Shown: piece after piece, positions 45,330-57,145 of the stretch
How the letters are laid out: the number at the start of each line of letters is the position of its first letter
Numbering within the stretch: the first letter of the stretch is position 1
Assembly (NCBI GenBank): GCA_029532415.1
Contig: JAQOTA010000020.1
Span: forward strand, 496,001-560,000
Source: Marasmius tenuissimus
Lineage: Eukaryota > Basidiomycota > Agaricomycetes > Agaricales > Marasmiaceae
Direction of reading: 5' to 3'
Length of the DNA: 64,000 bases
Position numbers and translations under genes: made by a program
Notes under the pieces: model-generated
The model's input: only the letters and a program-made list of their open reading frames with translations
What the model was told of the DNA's origin: nothing
Database searches by the model: none

Positions 45330-47152
45330 GCTGGAATTCAGGTTGTGCCGAGCTGGATGGGATCATATTATGGTTTAGCTACAAACGACTGGTAAGCTCT
45401 AAAACCCTCGGCTACTGCTCTCGCGCTCATAAGGCCAGCTTAATTGCTAGTATGGCTCTATAACGCCAAACGTGAATGGAACACCTCGCAAGTGGGGAAC
45501 CCTCCGCATGGTGCGTTAAGCTCCCAGATTTCCCTTTTGACATGGTTCTTACGGCTCGTTTTGCAGCAGAATGGCCTATTGAGCACCCTACTCGCCTTAT
45601 GTCATCCTTACTGCGTCCACATGTTCATTTCTACGTGCCGATAAAGCGCTCTCTACATCGTTTTGACACCCAATCCTTCAGAAATCGTGGCGACTCAGCA
45701 GCTGGGTCTACACCACTACGCGTTGATGTTCTCGCTCGCAGATCCGTTTTGCAGGCTTACACGAAGCTGGAGATGGATCCTGGGGTTCGAGCCATTGCGC
45801 TCGGTCGAGGCCACTATGGACATTGTCGGCGTGACTCGTTATCATCCAACCCTTTGGCCGGATGGTAGCTGAGGTTTCACGTTCGATCGGGTTCTTGCGT
45901 TCTTGGGGTCGGCTTGTATCGCGGAGTTCTGCTGCTAGTTGGCGCTCATCGCTCTCGAACGGCGGAGACTTGCGATGTGGGTGGAACATCTGGGCTAGGG
46001 AGGCTTGGTTAGAGGGGAAGGGTACGTTTTCTTCCCTCTACATGCAAATGCGTCTACTCATGTCGGTGTTGGATCTTCTTAGCTTGCCTCCGCAGACTGA
46101 ACGGATACGGACTGGCTGTAGAAGACCTCAGGCCTTGCATATCCCCACATCGTGCACCTTCGACCCACGTTTCCTCTAATTCAACCGGCCTCGCAATCGT
46201 TTTCGTGTTTTTCTCCACGTACTGCGCCCTTCGTCTCTGAAGGCCAGATATTCAGTCGGCGACGGATTCGAAACAACCCGTTTTCGTTTTCCTTATGCTC
46301 GCTGCATCATCCTTCACTGTCACTTTCACCGATATTATGAGCCGTTGCTACCCTTCGTCTGGTTTTGTCCCTATTCACTTTACTATCCCCAACTCGGAGA
46401 GAGCCACATGCAGCTTCCATCTGTAGAATACGGTCGCCTCTTCGAGAGCAGAACATAGTCACAGCCGGGGATCGGGCTAGCCGAACTCTTACCGCGGCGG
46501 GCTGTAAATCGTCTCCCTTGCTCTATACGGAATTTTTGCCCTCCTTCATGGTGCTCAACGTCCTAGCCTTTATTCATCGGGGCATACGAGCCTTCACGTT
46601 GGTGCTTGGGAGACGTTCACGTTCGCCTGTCCTCATTGAGGGCTAGGTTCACCAGAGGGCATTCGGACACCACGGAATAGGGGTACGGGTGGTATGCGCA
46701 GCTTGAGCACCCTGCACATCCACAGTCCGATTGAAGGCAACGGTGTTGTGGAAGGGAGAGGATTCCGACTAGGCTCGGGCATCTCGGCGATCGTTCATAT
46801 CGTTGGCTGGTATTGCACATGCTCTGCGCCTTGTCACGAAGAGCAAACGGGATGGTCGTGGGGCATTGAGTCTCCGTCGTGCTCGTATTACTGTTGTCAT
46901 TGTTCAGGGAGGACGCGGGTACCATTCGTTTGCTTCAATAACAAGAGGCTTCGCAGACTTCGAAGCGTTGGCTGGCAAGTGGATCTATGCCACAGCTATT
47001 TGAATCTCACTGATGATGGAATCTCGATGGCCCGAATGTCTTTCATATGCTTTTGTTTGGGAGCGGCGAGTGCCAGCAGTCAAAACTCGGATCATCGTTG
47101 GCTTTATCTCGTTCCCACACGGTTCCGAGGACTGGACGTGCATTTGGCGTAG
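45330..47152 (+). pseudogene. Gene X copy 5 (outside the array)
   Basis: Same landmark order as the array copies: VNGTPRKWGTLRM (about 45470-45510), then YTKLEMDPGVRAIALG (about 45755-45800), IHFTIPNSERATCSFHL (about 46370-46425), GVVEGRGFRLGSGISAI (about 46745-46795) and AFVWERRVPAVKTRIIVGF (about 47045-47105). The final piece aligns with the C-terminus of copy 4 (FVQEWRGPEVKRRTIFSF) and so with the MYND proteins. This copy is the only one showing all five landmarks, so it links the array copies to the MYND-like end. Frames change and stops intervene, so it is probably inactive, although several introns could explain some breaks. Confidence 0.5.
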
Positions 47153-47362
47153 CTGTAAGTAGCTCAGCAAGACTTGCAATATATATTTTATCATGTATTA
47201 CACCAATTGGTAACGCATATAATAATATACTCTCGAGACGACACTGCTCTGCATTACGTGCCGGATTCTCGGCATACTTGAGGGCCGGCTCCTGATTCTG
47301 GGTGGGTTCGCTTCACGTGTGTCTTCTTACCCCCATGACCTGCGACTTCAAAAGAACAAAAC

Positions 47363-49351
47363 ATGGCAACAAGCACTGGTATACAGTCCACAGCAGCCAT
47401 CATTGACAAAATTCGAAAGCTAGGGAAACCTCCAACATCTTTCGACATCAACTCTCCGACAGCTAAGAGCAAGTCAAATCTGTGGTATCATACCTAGAAA
47501 GGCTAGCTCCGCACTTGACCCGTGCTTTTCAGACCACGTTAACGCAAGTTCAGAGAAGTTGGGCGAGTGTGTTCGACAAATGGATCATACTCCTGTTAAC
47601 GAAGGTGGCATTATCGACGGAGGAAGTGACGACACCTGAAGGAGTCTCCCTCAGGGATGGGGTTCTTCATTTTACTGTCGAGCCGCTCTTTCCCAATAAC
47701 GAGATAGATGCAGGCCGAATCAGGCATCTTCAGCCTCTCATTCTTCACGTCTGGTTCAGAGTCATAGAGAGAGATCACCCTAGTTGGCGACGATGGTCCT
47801 TATTAGCTCTCGCCTCCATCCATCCCGCATCTACGAACCTCCCAACCATAAATCCGCCTGAACCTTCCCCCTACATCGATGATTTCTCCGAACGCGATAA
47901 CATCCTTATCCGGCATCTCGACAGCCTCATACCATCGCTCCCAAGAATGGACAATGTAGAGCTTCAGGAATTCCACGCCTTCTACTCCCTTCTCGACTCC
48001 AGTATACCCGTCCATAGTCTCGACCAAAAGCCATTTTCATTTGACCAAGTCTTTGCTCAGATAGTCTCGACAATCTACCTGCTCGTCTGCGAACGCAAAT
48101 ATACCGACACCGTCACCAGCAGCCAGACGACGAAACAAATCCGATTCATGGTCTACCCGTCGTTGATCCTAATTGATCGACTCCTTCTTGGACCACGTCA
48201 GGCGGAGCAGGCTATTGAGCACGGTTTCATTCAGGCGGTGTTCTCGGGTGTTTCTTCAACATTACTCAGCGGAAGTTTTACGGATATCGAGGACGCGTAT
48301 GAATATCAAATCTCTGCGGTTTTGGCCAAGATATCGCGGTATCTTCTTGATTATGGGGTCTTGCGCGCATTCACGCGGGCTGGTAGGAAAGTGGAAGCTT
48401 TGGAGGAGCGTTTCAGGTTGGCATGTCCGAAGCTATGGAGTGTCTGGGAGAAAGTTAAAAAGAAGGCTGGTTTCCTTTATGAGACCCGTCGAAATATAAA
48501 GACAATATTTGGGTTTTGTGAGTACCAGAAAGTGAGTCCTAGTTAATGCCTTCCCTTTCAGATGTTCACATTCGGATGGCCTTTTCGTCAGTGCGTTACA
48601 CGGGACCTTGAACATATCCGTTATATCCGCTGTTCTGGATGTTTCGCAGTCTTCTACTGCTCTCAAGCCTGTGCTCAACTTCACTGGAAAGATCGACACC
48701 GAGATGAGTGCAATCGTGGTCAGAAGCACGAGGGTGAGTACAAGCCGTCTTATCTTCATCTCACTCAACTCAACAGTAATCCGAATTACAGAGATCGCAC
48801 CCTACCACGACATGATTCTCTGGCGTCATCTAATCAAATCATGTTTAGAACGCAATGCCGCACTCATCACAAAGGCAGTAAGGGACTTCGTGGCCCATGG
48901 TACACACCAAGAACCCCCCAGCCCTGAGTTCGCTCGCGATCAGTTTCTTATCCGATCCGGTCAGAAAAACCCCATCATATTCATCGACTATAACATACAG
49001 GGAGAGCGCTGGATCTCTGCTCCGGGGATTGTTAATACATACCTTCTCTCCTTGTATGCTCAACGACCTGACGTCGGTTGGGATAGGGAGGTGGTGGACT
49101 CGTTCCTTGAGCGGTGGAGGCATCCGTACATGGACACCGGGAAGATTATGGTCTTCGCGTCGATTCCAAAGAATTCTTCCCGGACGTACCCGGTTCCAAC
49201 AGGGCCGTATGGTTTCCCGCTCCTGGAGGGTATACCACTGAGGATATTAAAGCGGGAAGCAGTACCGTGGGCCTGGAGAGATGATATACAGGTCGTTGCA
49301 GAACGGGAGATTTATCGTTTGGTTCAATCTGCCAAGTCACCTACATACTAA
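47363..49351 (+). pseudogene. MYND-type zinc-finger protein 2, single frameshift near the N-terminus
   Basis: Exons end and start at the same places as MYND gene 1: 48531, 48562-48733 and 48792-49351, all in phase. The finger is complete: RCSGC, YCSQAC, then H and C in HRDEC. The C-terminal WDREVVDSFLERW motif is present. The ATG at 47363 opens with IIDKIRKLGKPPT, matching LEDLRRLGRPPT of MYND 1. That frame runs into a stop at about 47497. The frame encoding the rest (SVVSYLERLAPHL onwards) is closed by a TAA near 47461. A one-base change near 47455-47470 would explain both. Everything downstream is open, so this is a very recent pseudogene, a sequencing error, or a gene using another start. 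Confidence 0.7.
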
Positions 49352-49665
49352 ACTGATAGTTGATATGTGTATAACGGACGAAGATTTGCATTTGCATCAC
49401 GGGCTAATCCAGATGGGGTATTCCTCATCCTTACAGGCTAAGCTTATACGTAAGTCAACCTAGAACCACGCGCTGGCACGATGCTATACTTGCGTTTCTT
49501 TGACTCGGACACGTGTGAGCCTCCAGTTCTTTTCTTCAACGACCTCAGCGCAGAAAAAGCCTGACTGGTGGTTGCCTTAGATATTCTAAGCCTGCGTAGG
49601 TTTGTGAAGCTCAATTGATAGTGATTCCTTCGTATTCTGACACTTTAACACCTCGAATGTGGAGC

Positions 49666-50852
49666 ATGTTTCCGTTTTGCGAGTTATCAACCCCGTTCAA
49701 GGCTGTCCTTGACATCAACTACGTGCCTTCAGACCAGGAAAAGAGATCATTCGGGCGCTATTGCACGATCCGGAGCTAGAACTCGAGACCATCGGTGACG
49801 AGATTAGGGGAATGGAGGAGGAGCTGTCAACCCTCAATGCTCGGGCTCGGCGAGACGAGCTCTGAGTCTCTATCTTCATTCGTCGTCATCGCATCAAGGC
49901 CTCGGGCTCTAGGCGGCTCCGTGGAGATGTTCTCGGAGAAATCTTTATTCAATGCGTCACAAACGAGGAACTCCCTGTGTACAGCCTCTCCGAGGCCCCA
50001 CTCTCCCTCACGATGGTTTCTTGTGAATGGAGAGAGACAGCATTGACAACCCCACGGATTTGGACTGTTATTCATGTTGTTTTACCGAACTCGAAGCCTG
50101 GGTGGACGATTGCTTCTCTTTGTGCGCTCATAGAAGGTCAAAAAAATGGGTTGAACGGGTCTGGATCACTTCCAATCAGCGTCTCTATTGAGATGGAGCC
50201 TTGGGGTAATGATTGGTATGTGTGTCTACCCCAAATTGACGACGACTCTTCCGAGCCAGAGCAGTTCTTCTACGACTTTACGAAAATGTTGGCCACCTTT
50301 TCTCGAAGGTGGAGAACTCTGCGGGGCGGACAATCTTTATCGCGCAATCATCAATCCCTTCAAAAGACTCCAGACGAAGGACTTACTCCCCCTTGTCGAG
50401 TTCAAGTTCGTCGACAAAACTACCTAGCAATCCGCGAGTCCGATCTATGGCCGCGCCACTCTTGACCTTCTCGACATTTCGGCACGTTCGTCAGCATTAT
50501 AAGCAGTGCGGCTCGGTTCTGCTTCACTTTCCGATCTCACTAAACTCTCCTCACCGCTGAGCCGTCTACGGTTACTTCATGTTTGCTTTCACGAGTATCG
50601 GAAAGGAGAAATCACGTTGAGAACTCTTTCGGCGCTCTTCCTGATTTGCTCGAGTGCGCAGTGGTTTTCCGGAGATTTGATGCCGCGGCCGATTTGGTCC
50701 GAGTGCCTTTGAATCCTGGATGGCATCGCCTACGCAATTTAAAGGCCTTAGTACTCGCCGGACATTATCCCACTAATCCCGATCTGACCGAGTCTATTCG
50801 AGAGATGTTCGACACCATCACGACCCCCACTTTCATGAATCTTTCCCTTTAG
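49666..50852 (+). pseudogene. Broken F-box paralogue
   Basis: Begins MFPFCELSTPFKAVLDINY, almost the same as the F-box gene at 40869. A one-base loss near 49741-49745 shifts the frame within DQEK. A TGA follows near 49864, where the intact gene reads KELYTF. The core SLTMVSCEWRETALTTPRIW is open, and later pieces (RRLRLLHVCFHE and LTESIREMFDTITTP) are spread over three frames. Similarity stops at about 50852, so the last third of the gene is missing. It starts 315 bp after the MYND 2 stop. Confidence 0.85.
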
Positions 50853-51419
50853 ATGTCAACTCGATTCGGGATATTACAAGACGTCGTCAATTCATTTGCT
50901 CGGGCTCTATCGGGCCACATGCTTTGGACCCACAAAACCCATGGTAAGACGTACGCTCACATTGATACTGTTCGAAGGATACGGGCGAACTGGATAGAGG
51001 GTGGTCGGAGTTGGATGCGGTCAAAATGAGATCAAATGATTCTGGATAGAATTTTGATCCCGTCTTGATCGTGAGTTGATCGCGCGGTCAACTCGATTCT
51101 GGCCGTTACTAATCTCGCGGCTTCGAATTCTAGTATGGATTCGACTCTAGTTGGGTTGATAAACCTTGCCTTGGGTCAAATGAAGAAACCCCCCTCGGAC
51201 ACCTACCGTCGCATTGATACTAGAGAGAGGCAGAGAGGAGGGCCGTCTGCGGTTGTAGTGGCACGCCGAGATCTTCAGAATTATTCGTGATGATAGTGCT
51301 TCTTTTTCCTGTGCCCACACAGCCTTGTGGCATTAGAAGTTGCAGGCCATTCAAGTGATCAGTTTCGGATCTGGTGGAAAAGATGGTATCACTATCAGTT
51401 ACATCGGGACGCCTTACGT
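50853..51419. other. Intergenic, no gene recognised
   Basis: Nothing recognised; contains the 5' flank of seven-helix gene E. Confidence 0.4.
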
Positions 51420-51429
51420 CATGGCAACG
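51420..51429 (+). promoter_or_regulatory. Conserved upstream motif of seven-helix gene E
   Basis: CATGGCAACG, 74 bp before the ATG. The same ten bases precede copies F and G by 73 and 76 bp. Confidence 0.6.
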
Positions 51430-51493
51430 AGGCACTTTAAGATAGATAGAAAGAAGTAGCGAGGTGTCGCTTTTGACACTTGTTCCCCCGTTC

Positions 51494-53020
51494 ATGACTT
51501 TGTTGACTTCTTCCAATCCTCTTGACGAACGTCTTGCTGAGAATCAGTTCAAGTTTGGCATCTTACTTCCTGTGATTATCTCGTCGGTGAGTCCATATTG
51601 CTCAAGTCAATCCCTATTCTCAATCGTTCATACCTCATAGATTCACCTGTTTCTCTATGGCGTGAACGCAAGCCTTTTTCGGATGGGCCTCGTCGTGCTA
51701 AGAAGAAGAAGACAAGAGACGAACGATGGAAATCGATTATTTCGATTCTCCCTTTTGTCTCTCTTTGTTCTGTCCTCAGTTGGTGTCCCGATGGGCCTGG
51801 TATCGGACATTTTGGATGCGAGGCAGGCATTTTGTCTCGCCTCAGGATTGAGTATCTCGGTGAGGGTTCTGAATACCCACAAAGCTCTCACGTGAGTTTC
51901 CTCAAGTTGAGCATTGGACCGAAGTTCCCTGTACACGTTCTGACGCGCACGTTACGCAGAATCTCTCGAACTGTGATCATATGGATGATGGGGTAAGAGC
52001 CCGTGCGAAGCAGCTTAACGACTGTCTGATGTTTGACGGACAATCGCACAGTATCTTTTTGGATAGTGTGTTGGTCAGTCGCCTTGAGGACACTGTCCGA
52101 TAAGACATGCTGAACTTAGATTGGTAGGTGTTTCGGACATTCGTCATCTGCAGATGGCGGAGGAGAAGTTACGCGATAGCATTGGTATCGACATTGTTCG
52201 TGTTGGATAGTGAGTCACAGATTCTTGATGTAAAACAAAGACTGCCACTTATCACTGTATTAGCTTTGGGCGCCTTCCTTGCGATCTGGACCCATGCGGA
52301 AAGTCCGCCCAATTATTCCGACCAGTTCACATCCCGTCCGATTTCCTCCGCCCCCAACGTGAAGCTCACCGTGAGCACAATCTGTGTTATTCTTCACCTT
52401 GCTGTAAACCTGTTTTTGACGGTCGTCATTGGTCAGTGATGGGTCCGACTTTGTTCTATTGATATGCTCACTATCAACAGCTCGCAAGATCCTTAGGACA
52501 ACGGGTGAAGTAGAGCCATTGAGGGTGGGTTCATCAAAGCGATTGAAGAACATCACTGCACTCATGTGGGTGCCATTCCCATGTGTCCCGTTCCCACTAT
52601 CTGGAAGTCATCATTTGATGATAATTTAAACAGGATAGAGTCGTGTCTGCTATATATCATCACATGGAGCGCAATGTTAGCCTGGCAGCTCTGCCACCTA
52701 CCAATACCACTTTTATTCGGGTCCATTCTGACACAAGTTGCTGTGAGTCTCATCAAATTCAGATTGGCCCTCTTCTACGCTGAGACTAATTATCACCCCC
52801 CATTTCCTAGGGGATCGCACCGACTCTGTTAATTGTACGGGCGAACACTCAGACAGAAAGCTCAAGAACAATTCATTTCGTGGACCACACCCGAGCTTCT
52901 TCAGTGGCTGACGTGATAATCCCAGTTGAGGAAGAGATTGCGCTAGATACTGGTGGGGAACATAGGAATGACAAGTCGAAGTCGTCTCATAAGCCGGGGC
53001 CCGATCAATTCTGTATATGA
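51494..53020 (+). CDS. Seven-helix membrane protein copy E (intact)
   Basis: Nine exons join in frame to 350 residues: 51494-51586, 51641-51891, 51960-51992, 52052-52073, 52128-52209, 52264-52431, 52481-52565, 52634-52742 and 52811-53020. Hydrophobic helices include FGILLPVIISS, LFLYGVNASLFRMGLVVL, SLLSLFVLSSVGVPMGL, VFRTFVICRWRRRSYAI, LGAFLAIW, VILHLAVNLFLTVVIG, CLLYIITWSAMLAW and PLLFGSILTQVAGIAPTLLIV. A basic loop (RRRRQE) lies between helices 2 and 3, and the cytosolic tail contains PVEEEIALD. The conserved exon-8 Trp is TGG. Orthodox splice sites, no lesion. Function unknown; a multi-spanning receptor or transporter-like protein at the plasma membrane is conceivable. Confidence 0.85.
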
Positions 53021-53385
53021 TATCACTCTCGTATGTATAATCAGTGATCCCATGCGTAACTGTGGGCCTAACACTGTTAACCTCAATCTCAGAGAGACAC
53101 CTCAAGCCAGAACTCGTCAAGGCTCTGCCTCGATAGAACACCTGGATTATATATACATGACGATCCCTTATTCGCTGAATCTTCGGTTTGTCTACAAAAA
53201 TAAGGGAAAATATAGAGCGCGGACAAGTAGCAAAGCATTTGGTTATCGAGATCCAACCGCACTAGGGACCCTCGAACAGAGAAATGGCCGTTGTTGCAGC
53301 TATTCCATACTGTCTCCTTCCCTACGTCTTGTCCCCACGGTCGTTGGTTACCACTAATCCAAATATCTGTCGGAAAAATTGACCC

Positions 53386-53395
53386 CATGGCAACG
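53386..53395 (+). promoter_or_regulatory. Conserved upstream motif of seven-helix gene F
   Basis: CATGGCAACG, 73 bp before the ATG of copy F. Confidence 0.6.
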
Positions 53396-53458
53396 AGTCA
53401 CTCATAAGAATAGCGAGCGATACACATCGCACTACTTTCAACTCTTGCGATCCCCATC

Positions 53459-54930
53459 ATGACCTCTACAACTCCTCACAAGCCTCTAGATACTCATCTC
53501 GCCGACTATCAGTTCAAGTTTGGTATCTTGCTTCCAATCATTGCCTCGTCGGTAAGTCCACGTTGTTTGAGAAACCTCTATTCTTGAACGACCGTACTTG
53601 TCAGGTCCATTTGTTTCTTTACGGCATCTACGTACTCCTCTTTCGAATCGGCCTTGTGGTCTTGAAAAGAAGAGAGCGAGAGAAAGATAACGGAAATCGG
53701 TTGTTCCGGTTCTCACTTTTTTCACTCTTCATTCTGGCCTCGTGCAACGTCCCGATAGGCCTGTTATCGGATATCCTGAGTGCGAGGCGAGCATTTTGTG
53801 TTGCCACTGGATTGAAGTATACTCTTAGGGAGTCAAACGTTGAGATCGCTATGCAGTAAGGCCTCGTAGACGATCGTCAGATCTCGTTATACTGCACTAC
53901 TGATTTACACATTATGCCAATATCGCGCAGAATCTGTCGTTGCGTATTAATATGGATGATGTGGTGAGCTCCCTTGCGACATAGCTCAATGACCCGATTG
54001 AACTTCAAATTCACAGTGCCATTTCGGAAACCATTACGGTCGGTTACATCAAAGATTCGGTCTAATCACGCCTAAATTCCATGTCGGTAGGTGTTTCGGG
54101 CTTTCGTCATCTGCAGTTGGCGAAGGAGAGAATATGCTATAGTATTGGTCATTCTACGCTATGCCTTAGATGGTGTGTCACAAGACTTACCCAAGAGAAT
54201 CAAAGGACTCTCCCTTACAGTCATGTCAGCTGTGGCCGGGGCCTTGGCAACCTGGGTGGTAGTGGAAACTTGGTTTTTGGGCAACATCCATTCTTTAGCC
54301 TCGCTGCCACGTTTGGACCAGAGGGTGGAAGTACTCTTGTCCTTTATCTGTCTCATCCTACAGGCTCTTATCTATCTGGCTTTGACGATTGCCGTCGGTC
54401 AGTGCGTATGCGACTAGCGACATGGACTTCAAATGCTAAACATAACTAGCTCTCAAGGTTTTAGGGCCGGGGAACAAAAAAATTTCGGCACCCCCGGAGC
54501 GAATGAGAAGAATTTTTACAATTATGTGAGTAGCTGCTGGATCCCTCAATTTCGCCCTTCTCAGACATTGGGTTAGAGTCGAGTCGTGTTTGCTCTCGCT
54601 CATTACATGGATTGCGACTGAGGTCTGGGCGGCCTCCCGGCTACCCGAACCAACGCTATGGATGTCAGTCTTCACTCAAGTCGCAGTACGTCCTTGTACG
54701 GTTCATCCAACATATCCCCTCAAGCTAATTCTTGTGTTCTACTCATCAATTTCCAGGGTATCTCCCCGACCCTTATGTTGGTACGAGCCAACACGCAGAG
54801 AGAAGACACGAGAACGGTGCCTCTCATGCACCGCACTGAAGCTACCCTCATGAGTGATGTGGCAATATCTATTGAGGAAGACATCGTGTTGGACATTGCT
54901 AGGGATCACAACGAGTCGAGAACTCTGTAA
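53459..54930 (+). CDS. Seven-helix membrane protein copy F (intact)
   Basis: Nine exons join in frame to 335 residues: 53459-53551, 53605-53855, 53931-53963, 54017-54038, 54091-54172, 54230-54397, 54450-54525, 54577-54685 and 54757-54930. Exons 1-6 and 8 are exactly as long as in copy E (93, 251, 33, 22, 82, 168 and 109 nt). Starts MTSTTPHKPLDTHLADYQF. Helices and loops align throughout, with KRREREKDNGN as the basic loop and VFRAFVICSWRRREYAI in exon 5. The tail has SIEEDIVLDI, the best form of the family's acidic C-terminal motif. Exon 4 is divergent (CAISETIT instead of the usual VDSxL). Function unknown. Confidence 0.85.
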
Positions 54931-55137
54931 TTAGACCGACTTATTTCACCCGTAAAAGGGTTCTCCGAATTTCCCAACCCAGGACAATGTAGATTTCGCA
55001 TTTGGGGCAATACTGTCGATAATATCCCCTTGGATAGATTGTAGGATCACTCCGCCCCTGATTTTTTCGACAATACGAGACGACCTTGATGTCAGTTAAA
55101 GTATGTGGGGAGCCTCCGGTACCTTAGTTGACTACAG

Positions 55138-55275
55138 GGAATTGCTTCATTCCTCTTGAATGTAAGGGCGAACATTAAGAGAACATTATGTGCCGTCGTA
55201 TTTAACCTATGCCCGTAGCCCACAATTGACATCAATTGAAGATGTTGTGCTCAACTTGAACATCATTGGAAGGTA
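55138..55275 (+). pseudogene. Last-exon remnant of a seven-helix gene
   Basis: An acceptor-like CAG is followed by GIASFLLNVRANIKR, matching the family's exon 9 (GIAPTLLIVRAN). In another frame SIEDVVLNLN follows, matching the acidic tail SIEEDIVLDI. Earlier exons could not be found between this and copy F, so only the 3' end of an eighth copy survives. Confidence 0.6.
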
Positions 55276-57069
55276 AACAGGAGGTTTTGTTCGGATACGA
55301 TTTGATTCCTTTCATTCAATATCAAGGCACAGCGAGTTCATCTCGAGAAGCGTGGTATTTCCGTTCTGCTGAGTGACCATCCGGGCCTTCAGAAATGTGG
55401 TAGTACCCACGATAGCCTCTTTGAAATCATTCACGTTCCAATAAATTTGTGGGCGAGGAGATCGCTGCCATCTTTACAAAGTACAGACACTGTCATTCAA
55501 GGTCAAGGGAGATTCCGGTACAGTCAGGTTATTATACCAGGTTCAATGCAGGTTGATTGTGTTCAAAGTATATGGGAATCACATACCTATCAACACCCTA
55601 CGGTGGAATGCGCATCTTGGAGGCGCGGCATAATCAGGGTATACTTATCGAGGTAAGGTTGAGCCTACTTTAGATCTCTTCCTAGCACAGATGACTAGAG
55701 AAACTAGCATTGGACGGGTACATGTACTGAAGATGTACCCAGAGAATTACTCGGAGGGTACCTATACTCTCAAGAAGTTTGATCGAGAGGCGGACTCGTT
55801 ATTCAAGGCATCTGCTGGTGCGGAAGAAAGGAACGAACGGCCTGACACCGAGATAGATTTCGCACTTTCAGACAAAACATACTAGGCCCAGTTCTTTGCC
55901 GTGCGAGCTGAGGTGTGCGGAATATGACGCCGGCGGTTTTGGAGGCAGGGTCAGCCTCCGGATTACGCGTTGTCGTAAACAAGTAATAGGATGAGATAGT
56001 AGCAAACTTCTTGTCCGTAGATGGAAGGGCCTCAAGGATCACTGGCTACCAGAGAAGACTAGTGAGTAGGCAGGAGAATTATCTCGCCACTCAGGACATT
56101 TATGAGGGGAGCATGAGGACCGGTGACGTAGCAAACAGGTACATCAAGATGAGACGAGAAGACGTATCCATGACGTTATCTCATAATTTAGCCACCAGCG
56201 AGTACTTAGGCTTGGAGGATCTTCTCATAGATTCTTTGGAAGTGGTGGTGGCCACGGCCACTCCCCAAAACATGAAGAGAAACGGTGGGTCATACTATTC
56301 GCTTCATCCAGTTTCCATGGCACCACTCACCAGTAGGCAGTACTCCACAGATGATATTGTGGGCGACTCGCGAGGGAGCAAGTTTTCCCCGTTCTTCGCT
56401 CCTCGATAATGCGTGGGCGGTCATCAAAGCAAAAAAGACATGGTGTGCAAGTTGTACTTGACTTTGGAATCATTCACCTAGGGCCCTGCATGGATAAATA
56501 GATATTTCGGTCAAAAAGAGTCGAAACAAAACGGTTTATGAGAAACATACTACGAACCTTGAGTTGCCTTGGAAAATCGACGTGGAACTCACGAGGAGGG
56601 ACAGGCATGACTGGGTCATATGTTGTCACTTGACCATCGCGGTTAGTCCGAGTGCTTGTAAGCACAGCGCTTTTCCTGCAACCAACATCATCTCGCTGTA
56701 CGAACGCCTGATATTTGTAGAACTTTCGGATATAGGGAGACTCGTTCTTTGGCTTCCTATCTCGCTGCTCTCAGCTCGAGTGGCTTCCTTCAATTTCAGA
56801 GCTGTTCTTCACCTGAGTAATCTTACTATCTTAGTATCGCGACTGTTGACTTGCCGTTGGCGGTTTATTGTGTGGATTTGAGACTAGGGAGAAATAATGA
56901 TGGTTGGAGGCACAGATAAATTCTTAGAAGCGACCATGATTTGTGGTACTGTCGCCTTTCCTAGGATCAGAAGTTTGCACTGACACAAATGATCAGTTCG
57001 ATGATCAGCTCAACTGGGACTGATTATTGAACAGTTGGCAGAGATGCCCTTTGAGATGGCGTATCATGA
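55276..57069. other. Intergenic; two unassigned reading frames
   Basis: Plus-strand open stretches at 55691-55885 (MTRETSIGRVHVLKMYPEN) and 56011-56409 (begins MSVDGRASRITGYQRR, 132 codons) are hydrophilic, with no recognisable domain. The second is long for its surroundings and could be an exon of an unknown gene. Nothing else seen. Confidence 0.35.
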
Positions 57070-57079
57070 CATGGCAACG
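57070..57079 (+). promoter_or_regulatory. Conserved upstream motif of seven-helix gene G
   Basis: CATGGCAACG, 76 bp before the ATG of copy G. Confidence 0.6.
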
Positions 57080-57145
57080 CGTATGTCGCTCATAAAAATG
57101 AGGGGTATTGCCTCGACCCGCTTCTTACGCTCGGCTTCCCCCGCC

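Noticed and set aside
55691..56409. Two plus-strand open frames considered as a gene
   Set aside because: No domain, no shared exon structure and no similarity to other parts of the window; kept only as an unassigned intergenic note.
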